Of a DNA stretch of 64,000 nucleotides, positions 29,774-40,264 are shown in pieces. The notes below the pieces were generated by a model. It had not been told where the DNA came from. It saw nothing but the letters and a program-made list of their open reading frames with translations, and did no database searches. Position 1 is the stretch's first letter, and each line of letters starts with the position of its first letter. The translations under genes were made by a program, and so were the position numbers. The stretch comes from Amoebidium appalachense (lineage: Eukaryota; Ichthyosporea): NCBI GenBank assembly GCA_963693365.1, contig CAVNZM010000001.1:930001-994000 (forward strand). The letters are read 5' to 3'.

Positions 29774-29892
29774 TTGTTTGAAATCTTTCAATGTCTCGTG
29801 AACAACTCCGATTGCCCTCTCATTAATGTGTTAGTCGTGTTTTACATGACACCTCTGTGCACTCTGCTCCCTTAGACCCGTACAAAACAACA
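29774..29892 (+). repeat. CopY 3' LTR, final segment
   Basis: TTGTTTGAAATC... to ACAAAACAACA, matching the end of the CopY 5' LTR (about 6797-6915). It completes a 3' LTR of roughly 915 bp that was split by LINE 1 and the YR element. Confidence 0.85.
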
Positions 29893-30140
29893 ATAGCATA
29901 ACTATAACCAGAGATATTTATGTACACACAAACATGTACACGTCTCTCCCTGAGTGGGTGGATCCGTGTACACACAAATAAATATTCTAATCGATATCAC
30001 AATAACGATAAAGCCGAAAAACGATAAAGTATAAAGAAGAGACGAGCACACTTACATAATAGGATTGTATTACACTAACAATGAACTGAAACATAACACA
30101 AATGAGAAGATCTTACCATATTAAATACTACGTATACAAA
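29893..30140 (-). repeat. LTR-A fragment next to element C gag
   Basis: Begins inside LTR-A (ATAGCATAACTATAACC) and runs to an eroded terminus (TACGTATACAAAA). The part from 30000 on has many 1-4 base losses. It lies directly before gag of element C but in reverse orientation to it, so it is not a normal 5' LTR of C. Confidence 0.7.
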
Positions 30141-30145
30141 AAATC

Positions 30146-30805
30146 ACCATGTGGAAGGGTGAAGGCAAGACCGGCCCTGACCACAAGACCACCTACTTCC
30201 AATGGGAAATCATTTTCCTCGGCATGATGACCGGCACCAAAGGTGCCCTACTTGTGGACGTTGTTCTCGCTGACAACTACGTTCCACCCAACACCGCCGC
30301 CATTGATGGTGTGCTTCCCTTCTACGGTTACGCTACTGCGGCTGAACTCAAGGACGCCCGCAACGCTACTTCTTCACATGATCCAGAACATCGACCCGTC
30401 TGTCCTCACCACCGTCGCTCAGTACCGTATCGGCATGGACCCTGAACGGGCCATGTGGAAGTTCCGACAACACTACCTCCAAGGCAAACCCGACCAGGTC
30501 CGTCTCCTCCGTCGCGAGTGGGATGCCTGCTCCCTCAAGTCCAGTGAGACATTCACTGACTACCTCCAGCGTCTCCAAACCATCGTCACCCAGCTTCTGT
30601 CCCTGCAAGATGACTCAGTCACATTCACCCATCTGGCAGAGAAGTTCTTTAATGAACTTACCACCCGTGACGATCTCACCAGTGAATTCAGCCGTCTACT
30701 CGAAGACTTCCACTTCGGAGATAAGCTCTTCTCCGATTTGAGACTCTGCACAACCACGTGAAAGGCATTGAGCTACGCCAACAACTCAAGACTAAACTCC
30801 GTACC
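30146..30805 (+). pseudogene. Element C gag, N-terminal part
   Basis: Copia gag related to those of A, B and D (TMWKGEGKTGPDHKTTYFQWEIIFLGMMTG...). A frameshift near 30370 splits it into the frames of 30149-30445 and 30243-30761. It is cut by the gypsy insertion at GTACC (30801-30805) and resumes at 39055. Confidence 0.82.
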
Positions 30806-31415
30806 TGTAAACATCTATACACGCCGTACATGTTTACTATTACGAATATACTGTACATATCATAGTGATCACGTAGATATTGTGTACATATGATCAGATC
30901 AATATCACACGCGACAGCCGCGGGCTGCGGCTCACGACTGAGCCGCGGCGCCGGCAATATGCAGTGGCCGTGCAGTCAGTATGAACCAATAGAATTCGAG
31001 AACCGCTAGGATAGGAATGCAAGTCTCATCCACTACGGAGGCGACATCTATAGCTAAACGAACGGAACCAATAAGGAAATCAGACCCAGTTGCATAAACC
31101 TAAACGGGCTTAAGTATTGACCAATCATTTGCCACAAAGTTATCCTTTTAGTTAGCTTCATGTTATTGGTGCACTGTGTGCACATAAAGACGACCGCACT
31201 CTTCTGACTGGTCAGAAGTCACGAAGGCATCAATGCCACCCATCCAGATGATCCGGAACCTGGGGGCTATATAAACAAGCCGTCCCAGTACGGGGGATCA
31301 CTCTGAACGAGCACATTAAATAGTAACCTGGCCGCGTGTGCCTTACTACCCGTTCTCTGTCTTTATTCTGATTCAGTTGTTCTCTGCCTTATCCCAACTA
31401 GTTCAACTGTTTACA
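30806..31415 (+). repeat. Gypsy 5' LTR
   Basis: 610 bp, TGTAAACA to TGTTTACA (8-bp inverted ends). TATATAAA at 31268-31275. An 18-bp palindrome with 8-bp arms and a TG centre lies at 31201-31218. Confidence 0.97.
31268..31275 (+). promoter_or_regulatory. TATA box of gypsy LTR
   Basis: TATATAAA, 148 bp before the LTR end; the duplicate is at 38902-38909. Confidence 0.6.
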
Positions 31416-31416
31416 T

Positions 31417-31430
31417 TGGCGACCGCGCAG
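31417..31430 (+). promoter_or_regulatory. Primer binding site of gypsy element
   Basis: TGGCGACCGCGCAG, one base after the LTR. TGG complements the CCA 3' end of a tRNA. The tRNA species cannot be assigned without the genome's tRNA set. Confidence 0.7.
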
Positions 31431-31467
31431 TTCCAGAATCTCACATCTTTCAAGAATCTCTTCAACC

Positions 31468-33469
31468 ATGGCGGGCGAATTTGACGACTACCCTGTACTC
31501 TCGGACAATGAAAGCAAACTGACACGTGACACCAAGAAGCCTACCGCAGTCAAACCGCCGCCCCCAACGCAGAAGAAAGCCAAGACTCCGGGGCAGGGCA
31601 CGAAAACACTCCCCACCCCCTCCCCCTACACAGCCTCGTGCTCCCCAGAAACCGAACACGATCACAAAACCCAACACACACACGAACACAAAGGCAACTA
31701 CGAAGCCCACTGGCAACGAACAAACGAAGCCCAACGAAAGCACGAAACCCAAAGACAAAACGAAGCGCAACGAACACACGAAAACCAACGAACATACGAA
31801 CACCAACGAACACACGAACACCAACAAACACACGAACGAACTTCAAGTAGCAACGAAGGAAAAAACGAAACAAGACCGGGACACTGCCACAGCTCTGGCA
31901 GAGGTGCGGGGCCGTGTTCTCTCCAAGTTCTATCGTATTGAAACTCTGAGACGTGCCATTCAAACTGCAATCGATGCTGGGCGGCCTGTGATGGACCTCG
32001 AAGCTGATGTCGCGCAGATTTACAGTGAGATTTCGCAGATGGAAGACACCACACTGTCTAGAATGTTGTGCACGTCCGCGAAATGGTCTGAGTTGGAGCG
32101 GGAAGCACAGTTGGTGGCTGAGGCACGAGTGAAAAATACGACGGTGCCCACCACCCCCCGTCCTCCCCCACCCACCACAGGCAAGAAGCCTTTGTCCCCG
32201 GTCCCATCTGGGTGCACTGATCCCAAGGTAATTGCACCTCCCGCACCCCCCACTAAATTTACATATAAGGATGTGCTTGCGCGCACACTCAGCTACACTG
32301 ATTCTGATGCTGAAAATGAAGAAAAACACGAACAAAGTTACGAAGACACACCCACAAACGAAAACGAACACATGACTGCGAAAGTGCATGAAGAAGATCA
32401 CTTCGACCAGCCTAAAGCACCCGTATTTAACGAAATCCCCCTTGCAGGATCCCCTCTGGCGTCTGCAGGTGGACTGGCAGGCACGCCAAGTCGCCCGAGA
32501 GGCTCTGATGTCAGCACAGGCTCAGGAGGTAAGGCTGGGTCTATATTGAACAAGCATTTTGCAGAGCACGAAAAACTGTGGTTGCACCCTCTCCGCCAGT
32601 TGCATGCATCCGAATACGGCCCCATCTTGGCTGCATTGAAACTACCAGAATACAAGGGTGACTTGCAGGATAAATGCACGGTGATTGAATGGCTGCACGA
32701 ATTTTCCCAGCAGATGTTTTGCATTGCAGGGGTCCCCCCCACACTTGCTGTTCGCTGGGCGGTGCAGTGCTTTCCTCTTGCTTCCCCCGCCCGTGTGTGG
32801 TACACGAATTTTACCAGGACACAGGGAGAACTCACGTTTGATGCATTTGCACATGCACTAGTTACGAAATTTCACGACCAGCGTGTGCAAGAGGCACTCA
32901 GTGCCGAATTAAATGCACTCAAACAAGGCAAGCAAAAGGTGGCCGAATTTGCAAGCAGGCATGCGCGTTTGTGGGCACGTGTGTACCCCCTTAAGTCTGA
33001 GGCACACCAAATTTTGGATTTGTCTCACCGATTGGGTGGGGAAGACGAACAAGAATTTCGCAAATATCAACTCAGACAAACACGAAAAGAAGAAGAATTG
33101 ACCCTGTCTGGAGTTGTTGCCTATCTCGCAGAAAAAGAAAGAGACAGGCACACACGAACCCCATCCACCATTCTAACACAGAAACCCCCCACAAAACAGC
33201 AACCCGGTGGTGGATCTGGTGCCAGCGAGAAGCCGTCTATTTTTTCGCGCATGGGCACCACCCCCTGCAACCGTGGGTGCAAGTACGGCAGCCACGCCGA
33301 AGGCAAGACGTGCCCGGCCCTCAAATTCGAATGCCACTCCTGCAAGCAGAAGGGGCACTTTGGGGGGTCACCAATTTGCCCCAAGTACGACCCCAACTTT
33401 AAGAAGGGAACCCGCAAGGCAGAGATTGAGGCTAATCGGGCCAAGTTCAAGAGAGCACGTGTAGAATAG
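31468..33469 (+). CDS. Gypsy Gag
   Basis: The first ATG (31468, MAGEFDDYPVLSDNE) opens a frame ending at 31941, while the main Gag frame runs 31526-33469. The two probably join across C-rich sequence near 31611-31626, or translation starts at 31526. The main frame has a Lys/Asn/Thr-rich low-complexity start (repeated EHTNTN units), a coiled-coil-like region, a capsid-like domain (about residues 340-520: LHPLRQLHASEYGPI, WLHEFSQQMF, AKHQ-type basic helices) and a zinc knuckle CHSCKQKGHFGGSPIC with longer spacing than usual. It ends at TAG 33467-33469; the same frame stays open beyond into pol. Confidence 0.82.
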
Positions 33470-36400
33470 GAAGGCGGGCAAGGGACTGGTCTCTCCCCAG
33501 TAGAACATAATGTATTTGATTTAATAGCAGAGCTGGAACTGTGTTCCCCTCTGGCAGATAAATTGCAAAATAAATCTACTGGTGCGGAAATTTCTGTTGT
33601 CTCGGAGCCCTCCCACGAATCTGCATGTGCCCCACCCCCCCACGAACAGTTACCCCCGTGTACTGACCCCCCCATGCACACGCACACCCCGCCCCCGCGC
33701 AAAAAGAAAAATGTGCATTTTGCTGACCGTGTGCACTCCTCCATTGCAGAACCACGGCATGAAAATGCCACTGTGTGCACATTAACCCACGAAAATAAAT
33801 GCACAGCCACACTTGCGCGAATGTATGTGCATGGGAAGCTAGTCACAGTAGTTGTCGACTCTGGTGCTAGCCATAGCTGTATAAGCACAGCATTTTACGA
33901 ATCTCTCCCTGTAGTGGCAAGAAAACGAATTCAGCATGTTCCTAATTTTAGTGTACTGGATGCACAAAGTAACGAAATGACATGCCAAGGAAGTATATCT
34001 CTCACTCTCGCCATTCCCAACGAATCTGCTCTAGTGGTGCACAGATGGCATGTGATTGATAATCTACCATATGATGCCTTATTAGGTGTTGATTTCATGG
34101 GGCCACAACAGGGACGAATTGATTACGGTGCTGCAGAACTTTCGTTCATGTATGCTAAGGGAAATCGCAGGTGCAGTATTCCGGTGTGGTGGTTGCGTGG
34201 GAGTGCGGAGGAGACAGCTGTTTCTCGCGTATTAATTACCACCACAGGTATTCACCTCCCGGTAGATGCGTCAAATATCGCAACGTGTAAAATAAAACTC
34301 GCTGCCGGCGCACCACCACCACGAACTTTAGACTGTTGTATGGGCACAGTGGTTCCATGTGGTCCACTTAATTCACGGGCTTACACAACAGCATGCAGTG
34401 TCACCAGTTTAGCTCGAATTTCGAATAACGAACCCCCCCTCTCCACTAGCGAAGAAAGTGTGATCGAGGACGAATACGAATGCAAGGTGTTGTTGACTAA
34501 CACATCGGACCATCATGTGTACCTAGGCCCTGGTACGGAGGTGGCCATGTTTATTCCCTTGCAATCAGATGACACTGTTACTCTTTTAGCACGTCCACAC
34601 TCCGGTAATGGAACCAGGAGGGCGACAACCCCACACCCTGGCCATCCATTAGGTACCTCTGCTAAAACGAACTTTTCTTCGCAGGAATCAACCGAAGAAC
34701 CCACCGAACACGAACCACACACTTTCCAGGCGGCTACTAATATTAACGGTAGTATTAAGGTGTGTGAACGGAGTAAAATTATGAATATGAGTACGAAAGA
34801 GAACACCACACAGCGCAGAAGTTCCACGAAAATGAATGGTTTTGGTAATCCAGCACGAACAAAACCAGAGGTAGGGCCACCTACTATCGAAGCAGCAGAT
34901 GGGGCACCATCTACCACTGCACTGGAGGATACGAATAATTTACGAAAGCGTACGCACGAATGTACCTCCGACGGGGAAGCCGCCACAGACGACGACTTGC
35001 CTTTTGGGGTCAAACCTCCAGAAGAATACGACATGCCTGGAACTCCCCCAGACCAACGGAAACCGTTGGCGAAACGGATACGAAAACTGCTTAAGAAATG
35101 GAAGCATGTGTTCTCTGCACACGACAACGACTTTGGTTTGAGTACCTTAGACGAACTGTCGATCGAAGTAACTACCACCATACCACAGTACCGCAGGCCC
35201 TATAACATCCCACATCACCTTCGCGATAGCCTACACAAACAAATTCAAAATTGGGTAGAGTTTGGAGTGATTGAGCCTGCGTCCAGCCCTTACTCCGCTC
35301 CGATGGTGTTGGTGGCGAAAAAGGACGGGTCTTTAAGAGTCTGCATTGATTTTAGAATGCTGAACTTGATTACGAAGAAAGACGGTTACCCTTTACCACG
35401 AATTGACATGGCTCTGGGTATGCTCAGAGGTGCCCGCGTGTTTTCCGCACTTGATTTAAACGGTGGTTACCACCAAGTCAAAGTAGCCGATAACGACAAA
35501 GAAAAACTTGCATTTACCACCCCCTGGGGGCAGTATCAATTCGCACGCGCACCTTTTGGAGTAAGTAACATGCCTGCTGTCTTTTCAAGGATGATGAACC
35601 GTGTATTCGCTGGTATGCTGTGGACACATGTACTCATATATCTCGATGATATATTAGTTATGTCACCCACTATCGAAGAACATTTTGGGCATTTAGATTC
35701 ATGTTTTTCCCGGCTCTGTGATGCAGGATTAAAACTGAAAGGCAGAAAATGCTCTTTGTTCATGGAAGAAGTTGGCTATTTAGGCCATCGCGTATGCCCG
35801 GATGGTATTAAGGTAGACCCAGAAAAAGTGGCAGCAATAAAGAATAAAAGCTACCCACAAAATTTATCTGAGCTACGAAGTGACCTCGGGTTATTTTCAT
35901 ATTATCGAATATTTGTGGACGATTTCAGCCATACGGCTGAACCACTCACGCGAATGCTGGGCACCTCGAAGGAGGATTCAGAATTACTAAAACGAATTCA
36001 CGCAAAAATGCCCCCCTCTACGAAACCCGCCAAACGCAACGGCAGCGCAAAACAACGAAAAGACGAAGCAAAAAATTTGCACGCCGATTCTGCAGCTATT
36101 TTGGCCACGAAAAAGAAAGCACAGAAAAATGCTGCATGGGTGTGGGGTACGGAACAGGAGAAAGCATACGATACCCTTAAGAATGCGTTAATTAATGCAC
36201 CTGTGCTTGCTCACCCCGATTTCACCAAACCTTTTATTGTTGACTCAGATGCTTCACAGTATGCTCTGGGCGCAGTGATTTCGCAGGTAGGTGATGACGG
36301 CAAAGAACGACCCATAGCTTATGCTAGCAGAACACTCTCTAAGAGTGAACGAAATTATGCGGCGAATAAAAGGGAAGCCTTAGGTGTGTATTGGGCTGTG

Positions 36401-38374
36401 TGCAAAGCATTTCGCGCTTACACCTATGGGGCTCCTTTCTTGTTACGAACCGACCACTCCAGCTTGACGCGCATTCTGTCTACCGGCGATGCACCGGAAC
36501 CTGTTGTTGCAGGCTGGCAAATGGCGCTTTCCGCATACACATACGAAATTCAGCACAGGGCGGGCAAACACCACAGCAATGCTGATGGACTCTCTCGGCC
36601 ATCTAAAGAAAATGCGCAACCAGGACCCGAAGATACTGAGCTGACATACCCCTCACTGATCGGCACAGTCTCGGGCTCGTCCACGGTGTTTGCGGTAACA
36701 CGCTCCGCCGCAGCGACAGCGCAGGCACAAGCTGCCACCCACCCACCCCCAGCTGAACCCACGAAACCTAATACCACGCCGCCAGAATTTATTCCCCCAA
36801 AAGCGGATGGACGAATGCCCACCTATGAACAGTATGTGTCAGCACAGAAGGCTGATAAACACATTGCGAAAGTCAGGGCCTACCTGGAAAAAGCACCGGG
36901 CTACGAATTATTTGGCAACGAAATCGCGATGGAAGCTAGTCGCTGCACCATAGACAATGACCTTGTGTATGTGTGGGTCCTAGAACAGCGTGGCCCCCGC
37001 AAACCCAGCAAGGAACCACGAATTTGGGTGCCGTCTACGCTTGTGCGCCTCGTTTTGGCCGCATGTCACGACGCCCCAACCGCAGGTCACCTCGACGCAG
37101 CACGCACCTTCCACCGTGTTACCCAGATAGCATGGTGGCCACGTGTATGGCAAGACTCGGTGCAGTGGGTAACCACATGCAAAGCCTGTCAATACCGGAA
37201 GACACCCCGAATGCAAAAGAAACTACGAATTCACGATGGTTTTATCCCCACCTATCCCTTTCAATACGTGTCTATGGACATTACTGAGATGCCTACGAAA
37301 TCTGATCTCAGTGTTTCCCTGTTGGTGTTTCTCGACCTCTTCACTCGCTGGCCGGAAGTGATTTTATTTCACAAAACACCCACAGCCGAAGATGTGGCAA
37401 AGGCATTCGAAGACTCCATCTACTGCCGTCACGGTCGTCCGGAATTTTTAGTATCAGACAACGGCGCGAATTTGGCAGCTATGTTGGTCACAGATGTCTG
37501 TCGAGTGTTGGCTACAAAACGAATTTTTGCAAGTCCCTACAGCCCCCAGACCAATGGTGCCGTAGAGCGATTCAATCGCACACTTAAGAATATTCTTGCC
37601 ACTCTCGTGCAGGATAAACACCACGAATGGATTGACTACTTACCGCAAGTACTGTTTTCCTACCGCACCGCCTACCACTCTTCCTTGGGGGACACGCCAT
37701 TCTTCATGCTTTATGGCAGAGATCCGGTCGAGCCCCCCCGCCCCCCAATTGCGGCTTCATGTGGGATGGAGACGGAGGAATACCGTCGAGAACTACTGCA
37801 ACGAGTGCAGTATGCCCGGCAAACAGTCACACGAATTATGTCTGAAGCTGCCCGTCGTAGTAAAATCACGGCTAACAAAAATGCTCGTGAACCCACAGAA
37901 CTCGAGGGTCTGGTGTTGAAAGCAGTCACAGACTCCACCACCGACCACAGTCTACCCACGGCACTCAGACCTAAATGGGAAGGTCCGTATCGCGTCCTGC
38001 GGCGCGTTACCGACGCCCCCATGTCTTACGAAATTCAGCGGGTTGGGTCAACGGACACCGTTCGAGCACACGCACGTCACTTGAAGCCGTATTTTCCCCG
38101 TGACGACGTTGATATGACGCCAGCCGACTCTGGTCCGCAAGATTCACCCACCCCCACCTTCGAAGTGGCAAGAATTATTGCCCACAAGTACGACTCGGCA
38201 ACTGCCCAAGCCCTTTACAAAGTTCATTGGAAAGGGTACACGGCTAAGAACGACACCTGGGAACCTCACTCCGGCCTGCAAGACACAGCCGCAGGAGCAC
38301 TCACAGACTACCTAGGTACTTTGGTGGCCGGCCCTGCCAGCCAGCCCGCACGAAAGAAGCGCCGACGTCGCTAA
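33470..38374 (+). CDS. Gypsy Pol: protease, RT, RNase H, integrase, chromodomain
   Basis: Open from directly after the gag TAG, in the same frame, to TAA at 38372-38374; the listed first start is TTG 33563. Domains: aspartic protease VVVDSGASHS (nt 33845-33874), RT with YLDD (near 35639), a Lys-rich insert of about 60 residues between RT and RNase H (about 36010-36150), RNase H VDSDASQYALGA (near 36240), integrase HHCC (near 37068-37195), integrase core MDITEM, LVSDNGAN, VERFNRT (37271, 37453, 37561), and a C-terminal chromodomain YKVHWKGY...DTWEPH (about 38200-38290). The chromodomain would guide insertion to marked chromatin. No frameshift is visible. Confidence 0.93.
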   Translation, partial: EGGQGTGLSPVEHNVFDLIAELELCSPLADKLQNKSTGAEISVVSEPSHESACAPPPHEQLPPCTDPPMHTHTPPPRKKKNVHFADRVHSSIAEPRHENATVCTLTHENKCTATLARMYVHGKLVTVVVDSGASHSCISTAFYESLPVVARKRIQHVPNFSVLDAQSNEMTCQGSISLTLAIPNESALVVHRWHVIDNLPYDALLGVDFMGPQQGRIDYGAAELSFMYAKGNRRCSIPVWWLRGSAEETAVSRVLITTTGIHLPVDASNIATCKIKLAAGAPPPRTLDCCMGTVVPCGPLNSRAYTTACSVTSLARISNNEPPLSTSEESVIEDEYECKVLLTNTSDHHVYLGPGTEVAMFIPLQSDDTVTLLARPHSGNGTRRATTPHPGHPLGTSAKTNFSSQESTEEPTEHEPHTFQAATNINGSIKVCERSKIMNMSTKENTTQRRSSTKMNGFGNPARTKPEVGPPTIEAADGAPSTTALEDTNNLRKRTHECTSDGEAATDDDLPFGVKPPEEYDMPGTPPDQRKPLAKRIRKLLKKWKHVFSAHDNDFGLSTLDELSIEVTTTIPQYRRPYNIPHHLRDSLHKQIQNWVEFGVIEPASSPYSAPMVLVAKKDGSLRVCIDFRMLNLITKKDGYPLPRIDMALGMLRGARVFSALDLNGGYHQVKVADNDKEKLAFTTPWGQYQFARAPFGVSNMPAVFSRMMNRVFAGMLWTHVLIYLDDILVMSPTIEEHFGHLDSCFSRLCDAGLKLKGRKCSLFMEEVGYLGHRVCPDGIKVDPEKVAAIKNKSYPQNLSELRSDLGLFSYYRIFVDDFSHTAEPLTRMLGTSKEDSELLKRIHAKMPPSTKPAKRNGSAKQRKDEAKNLHADSAAILATKKKAQKNAAWVWGTEQEKAYDTLKNALINAPVLAHPDFTKPFIVDSDASQYALGAVISQVGDDGKERPIAYASRTLSKSERNYAANKREALGVYWAVCKAFRAYTYGAPFLLRTDHSSLTRILSTGDAPEPVVAGWQMALSAYTYEIQHRAGKHHSNADGLSRPSKENAQPGPEDTELTYPSLIGTVSGSSTVFAVTRSAAATAQAQAATHPPPAEPTKPNTTPPEFIPPKADGRMPTYEQYVSAQKADKHIAKVRAYLEKAPGYELFGNEIAMEASRCTIDNDLVYVWVLEQRGPRKPSKEPRIWVPSTLVRLVLAACHDAPTAGHLDAARTFHRVTQIAWWPRVWQDSVQWVTTCKACQYRKTPRMQKKLRIHDGFIPTYPFQYVSMDITEMPTKSDLSVSLLVFLDLFTRWPEVILFHKTPTAEDVAKAFEDSIYCRHGRPEFLVSDNGANLAAMLVTDVCRVLATKRIFASPYSPQTNGAVERFNRTLKNILATLVQDKHHEWIDYLPQVLFSYRTAYHSSLGDTPFFMLYGRDPVEPPRPPIAASCGMETEEYRRELLQRVQYARQTVTRIMSEAARRSKITANKNAREPTELEGLVLKAVTDSTTDHSLPTALRPKWEGPYRVLRRVTDAPMSYEIQRVGSTDTVRAHARHLKPYFPRDDVDMTPADSGPQDSPTPTFEVARIIAHKYDSATAQALYKVHWKGYTAKNDTWEPHSGLQDTAAGALTDYLGTLVAGPASQPARKKRRRR

Positions 38375-38425
38375 CTTCCCTCAGCCTGGTGGTTTACCGT
38401 CTCCAGACCATACCACCAGGCTCCC

Positions 38426-38439
38426 GAGAAGGGGGGGAG
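38426..38439 (+). promoter_or_regulatory. Polypurine tract of gypsy element
   Basis: GAGAAGGGGGGGAG directly before the 3' LTR. The plus-strand priming site is inferred from position and composition. Confidence 0.8.
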
Positions 38440-39049
38440 TGTAAACATCTGTACACGCCGTACATGTTTACTATTACGAATATACTGTACATATCATAGT
38501 GATCACGTAGATATTGTGTACATATGATCAGATCAATATCACACGCGACAGCCGCGGGCTGCGGCTCACGACTGAGCCGCGGCGCCGGCAATATGCAGTG
38601 GCCGTGCAGTCAGTATGAACCAATAGAATTCGAGAACCGCTAGGATAGGAATGCAAGTCTCATCCACTACGGAGGCGACATCTATAGCTAAACGAACGGA
38701 ACCAATAAGGAAATCAGACCCAGTTGCATAAACCTAAACGGGCTTAAGTATTGACCAATCATTTGCCACAAAGTTATCCTTTTAGTTAGCTTCATGTTAT
38801 TGGTGCACTGTGTGCACATAAAGACGACCGCACTCTTCTGACTGGTCAGAAGTCACGAAGGCATCAATGCCACCCATCCAGATGATCCGGAACCTGGGGG
38901 CTATATAAACAAGCCGTCCCAGTACGGGGGATCACTCTGAACGAGCACATTAAATAGTAACCTGGCCGCGTGTGCCTTACTACCCGTTCTCTGTCTTTAT
39001 TCTGATTCAGTTGTTCTCTGCCTTATCCCAACTAGTTCAACTGTTTACA
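38440..39049 (+). repeat. Gypsy 3' LTR
   Basis: 610 bp, identical to the 5' LTR except at position 11. Followed by the duplication GTACC and element C gag. Confidence 0.97.
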
Positions 39050-39054
39050 GTACC

Positions 39055-39316
39055 AGCCGTGACCCCCGCAGCTCCACCACCAGCATGGCTTTGACTGCCC
39101 GTGCTCCCCCCCGAGATCTTCCTCGCCGTGACTTACGCCACCGCATCAACAAACCACCCAGTGCTGATCTCCGTACTCATTTCCCCCGTCAGCACACCCG
39201 TTCCCGTTCACCCCACCGGCCTACCTTCCGGTCCACGTCCCGTTCCCCGAGCCGTTCCCGTTTCCCTGACCCCCGCCGTTCCGTTCACCCGGCTCGTTCC
39301 AACACCCCGGCCAACT
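39055..39316 (+). pseudogene. Element C gag, Arg/Ser-rich C-terminal part
   Basis: Resumes C gag after the gypsy element: MALTARAPPRDLPRRDLRHRI, then an RSRSPHRP-rich tail to SNTPAN. Elements B and D have the same tail just before their CCHC knuckle. Cut at CAACT (39312-39316); it resumes at 52623. Confidence 0.85.
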
Positions 39317-40264
39317 TGTTAAATTATAGAAGTATTTGGGATGAAAGCAGAGACACAGTGGCGCAGTGTAAAAACACCACAGACACGCACAACAACAAAA
39401 CACGGAACGATCGGAGCAGTGTACACAACAGACATCAATGTTTAGACACGACTGAGCTGAATTTATTCTGATCTTCGAATAAATACCTGAAATTCCTCTA
39501 AGTCCAATCCATACATGATTTCCGACCAGTCGGAACTCAGATCTATCTCTAATAGAAACCAATCACTAAGAACCAATTGCTTTCAGAGAGATCCGGTACG
39601 CGGAGACGTACACGATAGGACACAGACACTAGTTAAGATCAACTCGTGTCATCATCAAGGAAGTTCTAACCTATGACATACTGCAAAGACTCAGACATAT
39701 CACACTTAACCTTGATGATTGGTTAAAGCCCGGCAACACATGAAAACTAAAGTGAATTAATGAAGTCTAAACACACATGCTATTCTAAGTGTAGCCTAAG
39801 TGTGTTACCGTCCAATGAACACGTATTAAGTAACACAAATCTACCTAACATATATTAGTAGAAAAGAAATACGATTATACACATGAAGACAAGGAGAGAA
39901 AGAAAAGAAAATAAGGAAGGAGAAAGAGAAAGGAAAAGAGAGCACAGATCAACAAACAAGATAGTAACAGCATAACTATAACCAGAGATATTTATGTACA
40001 CACGAACATGTACACGTCTCTCCCTGAGTGGGTGGATCCGTGTACACACATATAAATATTCTAATCGATATTACAACACACGCTTAAAGCCGATACAACA
40101 CGATTACAAGTATACAAGCATATCGGAGATCGATGCTACACTTTACATAATGTGGAGTGTGGCATATACACTAAGCATATGAACTGAAACATAACACAGA
40201 CTGAGAAGATCTTACCATATGTAAATACTACGTATTACAACAGTAAATACTACGTATTACAACA
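39317..40264 (-). repeat. Element A 3' LTR (LTR-A)
   Basis: 948 bp; LTR-A plus a tandem duplication of its last 22 bp (40243-40264 repeats 40221-40242). The partner LTR shows the same duplication at 52574-52617. Confidence 0.92.

Larger units (their letters stand above)
30806..39049 (+). mobile_element. Complete Ty3/gypsy chromovirus
   Basis: An 8244-bp element with 610-bp LTRs, the perfect 5-bp duplication GTACC (30801-30805 and 39050-39054), a primer site, gag, pol with a chromodomain and a polypurine tract. The LTRs differ at one position that I can see (A30816 versus G38450), indicating very recent insertion. It lies in element C gag. It is the most intact LTR element of the window. Confidence 0.97.

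Noticed and set aside
31468-31941. Separate small protein MAGEFDDYPV... ahead of gypsy gag
   Set aside because: After about 50 residues it reads a frame rich in H, E and Q that is a shadow of the Lys/Asn/Thr-rich Gag start; it is better seen as the Gag N-terminus shifted at a C-rich stretch.
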